The notes beneath the pieces are model-generated. The model had not been told where the DNA came from and ran no database searches. It was given only the letters and a program-made list of their open reading frames with translations. DNA of 64,000 nucleotides, taken from Ficedula albicollis (lineage: Eukaryota; Chordata; Aves; Passeriformes; Muscicapidae). The stretch covers positions 64,772,460 to 64,836,459 of the forward strand of contig NC_021675.1 of NCBI RefSeq assembly GCF_000247815.1. Direction: 5' to 3'. Below are positions 52,690-64,000 of this stretch, piece after piece; the first letter of the stretch is position 1, and every line of letters starts with the position of its first letter. The translations under genes and the position numbers were made by a program.

Positions 52690-53260
52690 CTTACAACTGG
52701 CTAGTACTTGTTTCAGCTTTGTGAACCTGGTTGTGTTGAAATACCATGTGTTTTTTAACTGACTCAGACAGGGATCCAGCATAATCATTTCCACCTTAGT
52801 TACTGTTAGCTTTTATTTCTTGGTTAGAAAATTGTCATCCATGATTTGTAGAAATTCCAGAGGAGTTACTACTGCCAGCAGGAGATTTTGATATATATCA
52901 TCCTGAGTCAATTTTGCCATGACAGTCCTGCACCCAAGGTAGATAAATGGCTTTGGAGCTGCCCCACCTAATTTTGAGGGTGGTTTAGCACCGAGGCAGG
53001 CAGATATTATAACCTCATTTCGTGCTTTACCCATCTGGACGTGATCAACAAGCAGTCAAAATCATTTGCTCCTGAGCTATCACTGCTACAGAAGAAATTA
53101 ATGCCAGCCTTGGTCTCTTTTGCACACCTGATGCTCCTCTGGAAGGTTACAGTCACTGCCTCCACCTCACTCAAAAAAGGAGATAATTTCCCTGGGTTTT
53201 TTTTAGCAGGAATTAAAAATAGCACTTTGACAAAGTTTGAGAAATATTTCACAGATGTTG
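52690..53260 (-). pseudogene. Probable fossil of a LINE reverse transcriptase (RTE-like)
   Basis: On the minus strand two decayed frames (53252-53007 and 53034-52813) read in order. The first contains FQRSIRCAKETKAGINFF, recalling the segment after the RT active site (F...A...GL.IN..KT). The second contains KPFIYLGCRTVMAKLTQDDI then YQNLLLAV...LQIMDDNFLTKK, which fits the F.YLG...DI..R...A...L..IW...L...K pattern of RTE-type and related LINEs. After a stop, KLTVTKVEMIML could continue that pattern. The YADD motif was not found, and a frameshift and stops show it is dead. Identification rests on pattern memory only. Confidence 0.35.
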
Positions 53261-55011
53261 ATGAGCTTTTTAAATTGTTCTTCCAAGGTTATGCTTTTGC
53301 ACATAAAACCTGTGTTTCCCCGCCCTCTCACCAACTTTAGTTATAACACCTATAAAATGCTTTATCTTTTAATAAAAGTTTTGTTTGAAAAGTTGTGAAT
53401 GAGGGAGATGTAAGTCAATTGCTTTCACGAGGCTTCTTTCCAAACTGTGCTCTTAAAATGTAGTGAGGATGGAAACAGTGATAAAAGCTTCAGAGGCTGG
53501 GTTCTAGTTGGTGTGATGACTGTGCTCATCAGCAAAGGCAAGAAGAAAAGCATAAAAGACTGAAGAAATTAAAGTGGTCCAGAACAGGATCCTCTTGCCT
53601 TCTACTTGTTTGTAAGGCCAGGCTCTCACCACCTTTTTGGGTTCAGCAGAGCACACATGGAGGAGCTGACAGCATGTAGTGCCAATTTTCAGCATTTGAA
53701 ACTGCAGGTCCAGAAGGGGATACACAGGACAGGGTGACATCCTTGGCAGCAGGAGGCTGCATGGAGACACTGCTGTCCTCAAGGTGGTAACTATCAAGCC
53801 CCATGCCCAGGGCTAAATGTTACTGGAAGACAAATATTGACTTCTTGACAGAGTTTGGAGAAATTCCTGTGGGTATTTCCAAGAGTTTATGAATTAACCA
53901 GAAATGGAGATAAGTCCTAGGCTATCTGTTTCATCAGCTAGGAAACTGTTGACTGAAGCCTAGCATGAGCCAAGTACCTACATACACTGTGTTTCAAAGA
54001 ATTTATCATATCTTCAGATGTGGAGCTTGCTAGTTAGTTTAATTACTGTACATTTTTTTTTCTTTTAGTAGCTAAATGGATCTGATGACAATTCATTTTT
54101 TTTTTTAATAGATGAAAGAGAAGCAGGCTTCAAAACAGATAATGAATTTCTTCTAACTCGTCTGGAGACTGAAGAGCCATAATTCTGATTGATCAGATAT
54201 GGTCTGCTTCAGAGAAGCGCCAGATGTGGTCCAGATTTTAAATAGATGCTGCTACTGTCAAAATGCATTCGCTGCCTCCTGGTGTAACAAAGTGAAGTCC
54301 ATCTGTCTGAAGTTGTGCACTTTTTTAGTGGTAATAACAGTTAACATCAACAATAAGCTTTGTCTCATTAGTATCACATAATCCCTACTACCAAGCCCCC
54401 AGTTTCTGGTCCCCATATTATCTGCCATGGAAAAAATAAAGACCACAGCAGGAGCTAAGAAGGTCAGTGCATTCTCAGGGTAATCAGCTGTAGTAAATTC
54501 AATTCTGACAAGACAGGGCTTGCAAATGTCTGGGGAATTAAGGGATCATCTATAATTTCATATGTTGAGTGGGAAAGTGTCCTTCCAAACATTTATAAAT
54601 TACAGTTGAGGGTGCATATGGTGATCATCCTTGGAAAAATTTCTGCTGAAGCAAAACAAGAAAAATAAATTTAACTGCTGCTATTTCTAAAGAAAAACTA
54701 CTGCTCTCACTTGGCCTTGCAATGGTTTCAGTCAGTATTCTTTCTCTCCCACTCTTTATTGCTCTGTCTCAGCAGCAGATGCCTGTCACCCCTTATGAAA
54801 CCTTTTGCATAAGGGGTTCCCGCTGTAATCAATGGAGGAGCTTGCCTTGGCTTTGGTCTGGCTCAGAGCCTTCACTCCAGGGTTTGCACTGCTTAAGAAG
54901 TAACAAGTAAAGAACAACAGACAAAAGAGCTTCACATTCAGAACTGAACTTCTCATTTTAAGATCTTGGAGCACTTTGGAGAACTTAATTACTCCCCTTT
55001 GAGGTCTGTGT
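53261..55011. other. Non-coding sequence
   Basis: Only the weak terminal-exon candidate at 54112-54182 was noticed. Confidence 0.45.
54112..54182 (+). CDS. Candidate short terminal exon
   Basis: A T-rich tract ending in TTTTTTTTAATAG (AG at 54110-54111) is followed by a frame reading EREAGFKTDNEFLLTRLETEEP and then TAA (54180-54182), entered with two bases of a split codon. An AATAAA lies at 54435-54440. The charged, codon-like composition is suggestive. However, 22 codons without a stop is expected by chance about a third of the time, and no upstream exon was identified. Confidence 0.22.
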
Positions 55012-55088
55012 TGTTCTTTCTGTTTTGCAGATGAGGAAATTAAAGCACAGGGAGGTCAGAAGCTAACATTTTCCAACTTGGGCAACTG
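55012..55088 (-). mobile_element. Probable MIR-type SINE relic, minus strand
   Basis: TTTTGCAGATGAGGAAATTA, AGCACAGGGAGGTCAGAAGC and CCAACTTGGGCAACTGAAGG follow the reverse-complement MIR core (ttttacagatgaggaaactgaggcacagagaggt..., cttgcccaag). It also happens to create an acceptor-like and a donor-like site (GTAAGC at 55092). Confidence 0.55.
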
Positions 55089-55092
55089 AAGG

Positions 55093-58000
55093 TAAGCACT
55101 TACATCCACACCTTCCTTCCCCAAGAGGAAGTCCTCAACACTTTCACACTCTTTCTGCATCTGTTTTTTGAAAGTCTGGGCTATAGCTAAGCCAAGAGCT
55201 CTCCAAAAGTCACCAGAATTGCTGAAAAGGCCATTAAATTGTATTAAAAATAAGAGATATAAAATGTGTAGCTCATTTCCCTTAGTGCAACCAAGACTGA
55301 GGAGGAGCAATGAGAACAAAATGCACTGGGGACTAAATACCCAGAGAGGAAAAGAACTATTCAATAAAGGAATATACTTGCCACAAGAACAGATTGATCT
55401 CAGACAAACACAAATAAGCATGGATTGAAAATTAGGAAATTTGTAATAATCAGAGAAGTGAGGTCTGGGAACAAATGGGAAGCTTGGGGGAGAATAATGT
55501 CACTCAGGTTGAGATGAAGTTGGGTCAGAATCTGAGAGAGATGAAAGGATGCTGCACCAGCATTTCCAAGGCACTGGAATTGATGGTCCAGCACGTGGTT
55601 CCATGTTATGTTCACCAGGCTCTTAGCCCACACATAAACTCCAGAACAAACCAGTCTCTCTCCTTGCAGGGGGCCCTGGGTGCTTCTTTAGGATTTAGGT
55701 CGTTTGGGTAGGAAAATGCTATTGGTGCCACAGGAAAAAAATGAATACCTGGTGGCATCAAATACAGCTCTCCCTCCAGACCTGCAGTGCCTCATATGCC
55801 AGATTGCAGCTATTGTATGAAGAATTTTCAGTTCCTTTTTGTGCCTGGCGGCTGATTGAAAGTTCATATTATTTATGGCAGAAAACAGCAGTGTACTTTT
55901 GAGCCTGAGGAAGCTGGGAAAGTGCAGTGGGTGTCAATCAATTAAGCTATTCAACTTATTTATGAAACAGGACAAAACAATGTCTAGGATATGAATTCCC
56001 ATCTCAATGGGATCCCCCCTGATATAAAATGTCAAAGCTGAAAAAGGGTCAGCTCATGACCCTTGAATATTCTTTTAAACTATTTGCAAATCAATACCTC
56101 TTCTCTGGGTCTGTGCAGGGACCATCGTTCCCTTTTATTATAAGTCAGGGGGCACAGAGTGCTTATCAGGGAGTGTGGAGACAGATCACTGCACTAAAGC
56201 AGCAGCTGCCTTTGGAGACTGGGCCTGGCTCCATTTCTGGGGGGGGCTCCCTTCACTCTGCTAGAGCAAAGGATTTTAAAGTGAGCCTAATTACGGGTTT
56301 TGCTGACTCTCAGGCTCCTTAATACCTGCTGGAAGAGCAAAGAAGTCCTATGCCTTGTGTGCAGTTGGGCTTGTCTCCCTCTTACTAGTGCCTGTATCAA
56401 CCAGGAACATCATCTGCCAGTGTCTCTTCCAAGTTTTTTGTGTCAGGAGGATGCTGTGTCGCTGGGTTTTGGGGTTGCAGTCCCAAACTGTCACCCTCTC
56501 TCTTAGCAATAACCTGCTGTACAGGTAGGGCTTGAATGGACAGATGGCCTGATCCTCAGCTGAGCATCTGGCCTATTAAGCTCTCTAAAAAGGCTTCATC
56601 TTTACAAATCCCAGCCTTAATCTCATTGCCCACTGTGTGACCCATGGGGGTTTCAGATCAGTGCCAAAGAGGGGACAAGGAGGAGAAGGAGGGCAGCTGG
56701 AGGATCTGTGGGGTCAGGGAAGGGAGGTGCCTGCAGGGCAAATCTCTGAGCTGGGTGATGGGGATGTGACCATTTCTGACCACCAGGAGCTGGAGAAGCT
56801 CAACAGCCCTGGCTACCTCCACCTCTCCTGCAAGGAGGATGTGCCCAAAATGAATCCTTGAAACAGTGGTCCAGGCCTTTGGAAGGGTTTATTTAAGGGA
56901 ACTCCCACTGAATCCTCTCATGGCATCTCCTTTATCCTTGCAAAAACAGGGCATCATCCCAATGCCTTTCAGCAGCACTGGGCCAGCTCGAGCCAGGACA
57001 GGTGAACTGAGGATAAAACAACAGAGGGAATGCCCAGCTGCCTGCTGAGGTTTATCAATGGGAGCCTTCTGCCAAAGGGAGATGAAGAAGTCAGCAGTTT
57101 GCAAGGAAGGGAGTTGCTCAGGCCAATGATCCCATCTCCTAACAGCATGCCATTCCTCATGGGAAATCAGTGTATGCAGCTTTTGTCTAGAAGGCCAGCA
57201 GTGTGGTATATCCTGTGAAAAAGGGACTCTTCCTTTCACTTTGCCTGTTAAAGAACAAACCTTGAGGCAAAAATTTGATGTGAAAAGAAAAAATTTCCAA
57301 CTTGAACTTGCATAGTGCTGATGACCTGAAAATGTGATGGACTGGTTTTGAGGTAGATCAGGTCCAAATATAAGATAGTTTAGAGCAGACTTGGATCTCA
57401 CTCTTTTCGAATTAAAGACATTAAACTGACCATTTGAGTTCCCTGAGATTTCCCCCTCAAAAAATTCAGAATGAATTTCTTAAAAAAATGAACAGCCACA
57501 GATGCATTAAGTGCTTTATGGTAACTAAATAGAGATGATCCCCTTCTGTTTTTCAAATCTAAAAGATTTTAATGTATTTTTGAAAGATCAATGTAGCTTT
57601 TTTTTTAATTATTCAACCCATTTTAATACCTGAAAAAGTGAATAATTCTGGTATTTGAGTTTGTGCTGCTGGAAAAAAAGTATCAGTGAAAGTCTCCCCT
57701 ATGTCTGTAAAAGAAAACTTGGACCTTCTACTTCATCAGCAGTTTTGTTTGCACTCAGTAATTCTGGTGCAGGCCTGTAATGATGGATGGTAGGAAATGT
57801 GAAACAAAAGCCCCCAAAGAATCTGAATCTCTCATTGTTTGGATTTTTTTTAAACAGGATTTTCCTTTAATTAGTGAATCTTGGAGAAATCGCTGTCCAC
57901 TTGGGTCTAGGACGTGCAGTGAAAATCTACATGAACCCAAAAGGGCCAAAAGGAAAATGAACCTCTAGGCATGAGCAGGAATGTATTATAAGGGTTTTTT

Positions 58001-60529
58001 CCATTTATTGCAGACAGCCACTCTTCAAATTTAAGTCAATCATTCCAAATCTTTGTTTCAGGCTTTCATCTAGACATGTTATTTTTGGACATTCTTAACT
58101 TGAAATGCATATAGAGTTCTGTAAAATACTATTCAAAAGGACAACTCATAGATACAACTTAACTCTGATATGCTTAAGAAGGTGATACAAGCATATTTCC
58201 CCCAAATAATCATTCAAAATTGTTCATGATCAAAATAAGAAACAAGCAGTTCATTAGCTATTAATTCACAATTAAAATAAAGAAAGCAATTCCAAGAATA
58301 AGAAAGAAATATCTAAGTTCCATTTATAGGCATGTAAGCAATATCTTTAATGTGACATCCACTGGAAAACTTTCTGGATAGTTCTGCCATTGAGAAGGGA
58401 AGCAAAATTGGGTGAAAACATCTCAGAAACTGGAATATGAATACAGAAAAGGAAATTTCCAGTCAGCCCAAGGTTTGTTATTAATAGATGCTTGCCACAC
58501 AATACTTCTTAGAAATAGATTAGGAGTTGAAAGTTCACTGTGATGTAGCTATTTAAAAAAAAAAAAAAAAAAGGGGGGGGGGGGGGGGTTAAAAAAAAAA
58601 AAAAAAAAAGAAAAAGCTGATGAATCGCAGTTGTTTCAATCTAAATAAAGAGTAACTAACCAAGGAACCATCTGTCGGTGTATGATTACCAACTTTCTTT
58701 TTGTCTTTCAAAGCAGCCTGAGAAATCAAGGGCACTGGGAGTGGAGGGGAGAGCACACACACGCTGCAGGCTTGCCAGCAGCCAGCCCAGAGGGTCTGAT
58801 CTGATCCTTGCCTTTTTCTCTTGGTGCACTGATTTCACACTGCTGGTTTTCATCTGGCCTGCCTCTATATTTCAAATGCATGCTACACACTGACAGGGCT
58901 ATTCTGCAGTAAATGTGGGTAGTTTTGGTATAGTTGAGAGCTGAAGAGTAAAACTTTTCTAAGAGAGGAAAACCTCAAAGTCCCCTCTCTCAGTTTGTGA
59001 AACCAACAGAATAATGTTAATTCATTTTTTCCCCTGTTATTGAACAGCAAAAAGCCTTGGATACCCTGAGAAAGCATATCCTTAATGGTTTACTTAAGCC
59101 TGAATGCCCTACTAGCAGTAAGAAAGACAAAGCAAGAAGATCTAAGGCCTTTTAGTCTCTAAAAACTGTGTAGGTTTTTCATGCTGGAAAAATGAGGGAT
59201 TTATTCCTTTTTTTCGGTCACATGAATTCAGGGTCAATGTACAATTTCTCTTTTTGTTTCTATTCCAATGACCACCTATTTTGGGGTGCTTTATTCCCCC
59301 AAACCCCATCTGACTCTGCTCAAACTGGCCGCATCTGGCTCTTTGTTGCTTTGCAGTGTCTGCAGGCATGCACAAAACCCAGCACCCACAAACCACCCTT
59401 CCTTTGTGAAGGAAGAGCCATGGACACCAAGAGGTTTGCCAGTGACAGCCTGCTTCCATCCTACCCCAAATTAAATTTTTTATGTTATGTCTGTGCAGAT
59501 CTCCTGCCCATGACTGCCTGCCTTGCCCTCCCTCAACTCTCCAGCCGTTCTCACGCCCCAAGTACCCTTGCCTCAGGCTCAGCCTCTCTCCCTGCTGCAT
59601 TTCCCCTTGTCCCCAGCCCTTAATCCACGCTTCCCACCTCTGACCCAGTGGCTGGGAGCAGGTGGAAAGGCAGGTGATAATATAAATATTTATGTCAGGA
59701 AGTCTGCACTTGGAAATGTTTCCTGGTGGAGTTGTAACACTCGGAAAAAACTATTAAAAAAAAAAAAATCCAATCCCAAAATACATGTACAAACCCACAA
59801 AGAGGCATATTTCCTTTGCATGGCCACCAAAACAAAGAGTTTCTCTGAATAATCATAGTAAACCACAGGAGCATGAAATTCAACAGACCTGAAAGTTGCC
59901 AGGACCAGCAACTCAGTGAATTTCTACAATAGACAGCAACTACTATCCTACAACTACATGAGCAAAACAACTATTTACATGTACATCTTGTCAGTTCAAT
60001 GTTGGTTTCTGGCTCTTGTCAGGTGTAAATGGGAACAGTCCTACCAAAATTTCTATTTCTTTTACATAATATACTGATTTATGTGTTAGTGTTGCCCCAG
60101 CCAGTCCAGCATCTAAGTGCCAGTGAATATCCTATGGCCACAGATTTAAGCAAGTAAAACAATTTGCAAGCAGCTCTAATAAGCATGCCTGGAAATTCTT
60201 TCAGACTCATTAAGCAGTCAGCAAATAAGACACATTTGTCTCCCATTAAAGAGTAAATTGGAAATACTGAAAGGAAACCTATGCATGGCTGTGATTTGTT
60301 AGAGAGTGTATAAGCAGGAGCAGCCACAGTATGTTTAGCAGTTGGGTATGAGTTAAAGCAGGAATTGGAGTGAGAGGAACTATTTTAAATTGTCTCTATT
60401 AATAATCTGAAAGTACATTTAAAACCATCAGCAGTCACAGCCATCTTTGACTCTTCCAAGAGGAAGTTGCCATTTGTTGCAGAGCCGCTGTTGCTTTTAT
60501 TTGACACTCAATATGTGTTTTCCCCACAG
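55093..60529. other. Non-coding sequence
   Basis: Apart from the homopolymer composite at 58555-58609 I see nothing that can be assigned. Frames near 59142-59623 overlap on both strands without motifs. Confidence 0.45.
58555..58609. repeat. Composite homopolymer A18-G16-TT-A19
   Basis: Runs of A, then G, then TT, then A, follow each other directly, with GAAAAA after. Confidence 0.97.
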
Positions 60530-60634
60530 TATTAGATATCTTGGGCTCTATCCAGGACACATTTGGAAAGGAACTGATCCCTGCAGTTCCTATGCAACGA
60601 TGAGATTTACTACTCAGGTCGATGCGTATCTTCG
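60530..60634 (+). CDS. Candidate internal exon (105 nt, phase-symmetric)
   Basis: The acceptor is a T/C-rich stretch ending in TTTTCCCCACAG (AG at 60528-60529), and the donor is TTCG|GTGAGT (GT at 60635-60636). The 105-nt interval is a whole number of codons. One frame is open throughout and reads IRYLGLYPGHIWKGTDPC, then SSYATMRFTTQVDAYLR. It enters with two bases of a split codon and leaves the same way. The residue mix (Y, W, C, G, P) looks like folded protein rather than low-complexity chance sequence. I do not recognise the family. No partner exon in a compatible phase was found nearby; the open stretch at 61530-61656 is in the wrong phase to follow it. Confidence 0.45.
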
Positions 60635-62270
60635 GTGAGTCAAACAAACATGAGGAGCATTAATTAGGGCTGCTAGCTGAATTTAGATTGCATTCACACA
60701 ACCTGATACAGGGCCAGGCTGGTTCAACCAGGGTCTCACTGGGTGAGACAGGCAGGGCCTGGATCAGCTGTGGGCTGAAAAATAACCAGCCCTGCTGATC
60801 TCCCCCCAGGCTCGAGGCTGGCTTTGGGAAACTCCTTGGAGTTTATCTGAATTTAAGGAATTAAGGCATAAAACCCCAACCTTTTGTGGATAAAGAGAGG
60901 TTTGAGATCATTTAGGGACTTGTCACCAGGAGAGTGGTACTGTGATATTAAAACTGATGCTTCAACACACCACGGTACTCAGACATATATGGGATAAGTG
61001 AGTGTTATAAAAACTCATCTTTAAAATATTTTAGAGTCAGGTTTTCATCTAGGAAGGCTGGAAGAGTGGTCCGTGAGTGTTCTCAGCCCTGCCTTAGCTG
61101 TGGTCTCTAATGACAGACACAGGGCTCTCTGGAGCTCTCTGCCTCTGAAATAGAACACCCTGTTTCAGAAATCACAGCAGCTTTCCCTTCCCTCAGCCTC
61201 TGAGTCCTGAGTCCTTGCAATCTCAGAGAGGAAAAGTTTTGAGGAGGCACTTGGATGGAGGCACTTCCCAAAGAACACACATGTATCAGTGCATGCCAAC
61301 ATATATCAATGCAATTACAAGCATTTTGCAAATTATTTGACACGTATTGTGGAGGAAAGCTACCTGGAGAGACCAAGTCTTAGCAGAATCACCAAACCCA
61401 AACTGGACAAAGTCTTTGGTGTCCTACCTAGAGGGCTGCAATCAGCCTTCTTTCCTGTCCTGCTATTTTCGGGCTATGATCAGTTCTTTATCTGCTTCTT
61501 CTTATTTTTTTTATTTATTCCCTTACCAGTGTTTCCAAGGGCCACCCCTGCTGAGGTTGAATGAAAGGGGCCTAAGGCATTTCAGCTGCTGCTGGGTACA
61601 ACACAGCACTGCAGGGACTTCAGCGTGGGAGCTGCTGAGCACTGAGGAGGGAACAGGTAAGGCTACACCCCCTCATGTCTTCAGCAAGTCAAATATGGGT
61701 GAGACTCTTGCTCCAACATCCCCCTTCTGCAGCACACACTGGCTGAACACACACAAAGCTCCTGGTACTGCTCGAGTTTTCTGTACCTTGGGGCTTTCTA
61801 TGTCAGATGATTTTTCCAGAGGAGATATCTATTTTAAAGTTTTAAACATGATTTCTTACAGCCTCACTGTTGGGGAGAATGGAAAAGATGAACCCCGCTC
61901 CCTGCAGGCTTTCCAGAGGTGGCTTTGGGAAGTGTTGTGAGTGGGGAGGAGGAGTGGAGCAAGGCAGACCTGCTCCTTTTGTCTTTGCTGCAGAGGATCT
62001 GCACAGGCAAATGCTCGTCTCTGCTGCAGAAGAAAACCAAGTGTCTAGCTGACATTAAGGTATCAATCAGACATGAAAACTGGAGAGCAAATGTGGTTTT
62101 TCCTCACTGACAGAGGGCAGAGATTTTCTGTAATGTCCTGATCATCTCTCTCTGGATGCTCCCTTGCCCTTTGCTGGTGGGATTGAGGCACAGCATTTCC
62201 CATCCTTGGCTGTCACAACATGTCAGCAACATGGGATACAGAGGATCTCCTTTGGCATATCCCTGATATA
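60635..62270. other. Non-coding sequence
   Basis: It contains an exon-like open stretch at 61530-61656 that I rejected on phase. No repeats recognised. Confidence 0.4.
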
Positions 62271-62840
62271 TAGAATCATAGAAACACTGAGGTTGGAGAA
62301 GACTGTAAGTCCATCAGTTCCAGCTGTTAACCCAACACCACCATGCTCACCATTGAACCATGTCTCCAGCTCCACATCTCCACACATCTGAACACTTCCA
62401 GGGGTGGTGATTTCACCACGGCCCTAGCAGCCTATTCCAATGCCTGACCACCCTTGCAGTAAAGAAATTTTTCCTAATATTCAATCTAAACTTCCCCTGG
62501 TGTCACCTGAGGACATTTGCTTTTGTCCTGTCGCTTGTTACGTGGAAGAAGAGCCTGAGCCTCACCTCACTGCAACCTTGCAGGGAGTTGTAGGGAGTGA
62601 TAAGTTCCTGAGCCTCTTTTTCTCCAGGCTAAGCACCTCCAGTTCCCTCAGACTCTTCTTGTAAAATTTGTGCTCCAGACTATTCTCCATCTCCATTTCC
62701 CTTCTCTGGACTTACTCCAGCACCTCAATACCTTTTTGTTGTTAGAGGCTCAAAACTGAATCCAGGATTCAGGGTGTGACCTCACCAGTACTGAGTGCAG
62801 GGGACAATCATTGCCCTCATCCTCTCTATGGGGCACATCC
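62271..62840 (-). mobile_element. CR1 LINE 3' fragment, minus strand
   Basis: It begins TAGAATCATAGAAACACTGA and GGTTGGAGAAGACTGTAAG, the reverse-complement CR1 tail. It continues through CACCTCCAGTTCCCTCAGAC, TTCTCTGGACTTACTCCAGC and GTGTGACCTCACCAGTACTG, as in more internal CR1 sequence. The right end is hard to place. Frames inside are shadows. Confidence 0.85.
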
Positions 62841-62943
62841 CCTTCCTGTGGGTGCTGTGGATCCTGGGAAGGATTTGGGACAACTTGAGTGCTGTGTGCT
62901 GGATAAAACCTTGCTGTTTGAGTGAGATCCCACATCTTGACAA

Positions 62944-63363
62944 GGTTTTCTTAGCAGGGCCAGGGGTGAGGAGCTGAGCATCTGAGCCAGGGGATGTTGC
63001 TCACGGTAGAAGACCCACCTCTACCCACTGTGGATAAGGTAAGGATAGGAGAGTCCCAGAAGAATCATTTTAAAAAGGAGAATGAGGTCACATTACTGAG
63101 GATGAGATCAAGGAATAAAATAAGCATGTAGGGCACAAAGGTTTCCATGCTAAATGAATTACAACCAGCGTGGTGTGTTAGGATACAAGGAGAAAGGTGC
63201 TATAAATACAGTAAAGTAAGAGAAAGACAGCAGCAGGCATAAACCCATTACCTAATGAGGAACAGGAGTGGTACAGATGACCTAGAGAAGGCAAACATAT
63301 TTAATGCCTTTTGCTTCACTTTTCTCCAACAAAAAAACCCCAAATGCTTCACAGTGATACAAA
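62944..63363 (+). repeat. 420-bp block, copy left of the gap
   Basis: Starts GGTTTTCTTAGCAGGGCCAG; as far as read it is identical to 63581-64000, at an offset of 637 bp. Confidence 0.95.
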
Positions 63364-63439
63364 GCTGGCAAGACATGAGACAGAAGAGAAAAAGAACAGA
63401 CAAGGGACATTGTGATTAAACTGAAAATATTCACCACAG

Positions 63440-63550
63440 AGTACAAAAGAAAGAGACCAGATGAGGGAGGGGATTCTGCTCTGAACAAGCCCAGACTGCA
63501 GAGCTGTATCCAGCTCTGGGATCCCAAGCATGAGAAGGACATGGACTTGC
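63440..63550 (+). mobile_element. CR1 LINE fragment, plus strand, cut off by the gap
   Basis: GAGCTGTATCCAGCTCTGGG, ATCCCAAGCATGAGAAGGAC and ATGGACTTGC match the CR1 internal region (ctgtgtccagctctggg...aagaaggacatggacctgc). The next CR1 bases should continue into the N gap. Confidence 0.65.
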
Positions 63551-63580
63551 NNNNNNNNNNNNNNNNNNNNNNNNNNNNNN
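63551..63580. other. Assembly gap (30 N)
   Basis: A run of N between the CR1 fragment and the second copy of the 420-bp block. The true size is unknown. Confidence 0.99.
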
Positions 63581-64000
63581 GGTTTTCTTAGCAGGGCCAG
63601 GGGTGAGGAGCTGAGCATCTGAGCCAGGGGATGTTGCTCACGGTAGAAGACCCACCTCTACCCACTGTGGATAAGGTAAGGATAGGAGAGTCCCAGAAGA
63701 ATCATTTTAAAAAGGAGAATGAGGTCACATTACTGAGGATGAGATCAAGGAATAAAATAAGCATGTAGGGCACAAAGGTTTCCATGCTAAATGAATTACA
63801 ACCAGCGTGGTGTGTTAGGATACAAGGAGAAAGGTGCTATAAATACAGTAAAGTAAGAGAAAGACAGCAGCAGGCATAAACCCATTACCTAATGAGGAAC
63901 AGGAGTGGTACAGATGACCTAGAGAAGGCAAACATATTTAATGCCTTTTGCTTCACTTTTCTCCAACAAAAAAACCCCAAATGCTTCACAGTGATACAAA
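63581..64000 (+). repeat. 420-bp block, copy right of the gap
   Basis: Repeats 62944-63363 and runs to the window edge, so the duplication may be longer. Confidence 0.95.

Noticed and set aside
61530..61656. Exon-like stretch with pyrimidine-rich acceptor and GTAAGG donor, 42 open codons
   Set aside because: Its open phase cannot follow the 60530-60634 candidate and the peptide has no familiar features; kept only as a weak possibility.

Overview
The window reads as vertebrate nuclear DNA, most likely from a songbird (passerine). The evidence is several chicken-repeat-1 (CR1) LINE tails in both orientations, a solo LTR that resembles common passerine endogenous-retrovirus LTRs, ancient amniote MIR-like relics, long introns, and no bacterial-style gene packing. 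Almost every long open frame is a by-product of homopolymers, a minisatellite or repeats. Identifications of repeat families rest on recalled consensus patterns, not on a database search.

Layout. Bases 1-16371 look like intronic sequence of a plus-strand gene. They hold two nested local duplications, one simpler duplication and a possible 79-nt exon at 7736-7814. The only coding segment I hold with good confidence is the terminal exon at 16372-16695, which encodes a 107-residue very acidic C-terminus, followed by a 3' UTR to about 17570. I cannot name the gene. Bases 17571-35800 are intergenic or intronic, with a CR1 tail (22366-22772) and a minus-strand solo LTR (24772-26630) flanked by a perfect 5-bp target duplication. 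The LTR is split by a run of 1095 G.

Bases 35805-43208 contain a partly duplicated CR1 tail with an expanded 8-bp terminal repeat, a pair of CR1 tails pointing outward, an old LINE relic and a MIR-like relic. A second run of 1057 G lies at 43209-44265. Bases 44266-51350 hold more two-copy duplications and a minisatellite of about fifty units; each unit read on the minus strand looks like a 5' splice site. Bases 51351-62270 hold a probable reverse-transcriptase fossil, a second MIR-like relic, an A-G-T-A homopolymer composite and two candidate exons. The right end carries a minus-strand CR1, a 30-N gap, and a 420-bp block repeated on both sides of the gap, which is probably an assembly duplication.

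I see no operon, gene cluster or clearly new molecular system. The points most worth checking are the two kilobase poly-G runs, the splice-donor-like minisatellite, the exon ending in TAG at a strong donor, and the unusual number of two-copy tandem duplications, which could be real or an assembly effect.
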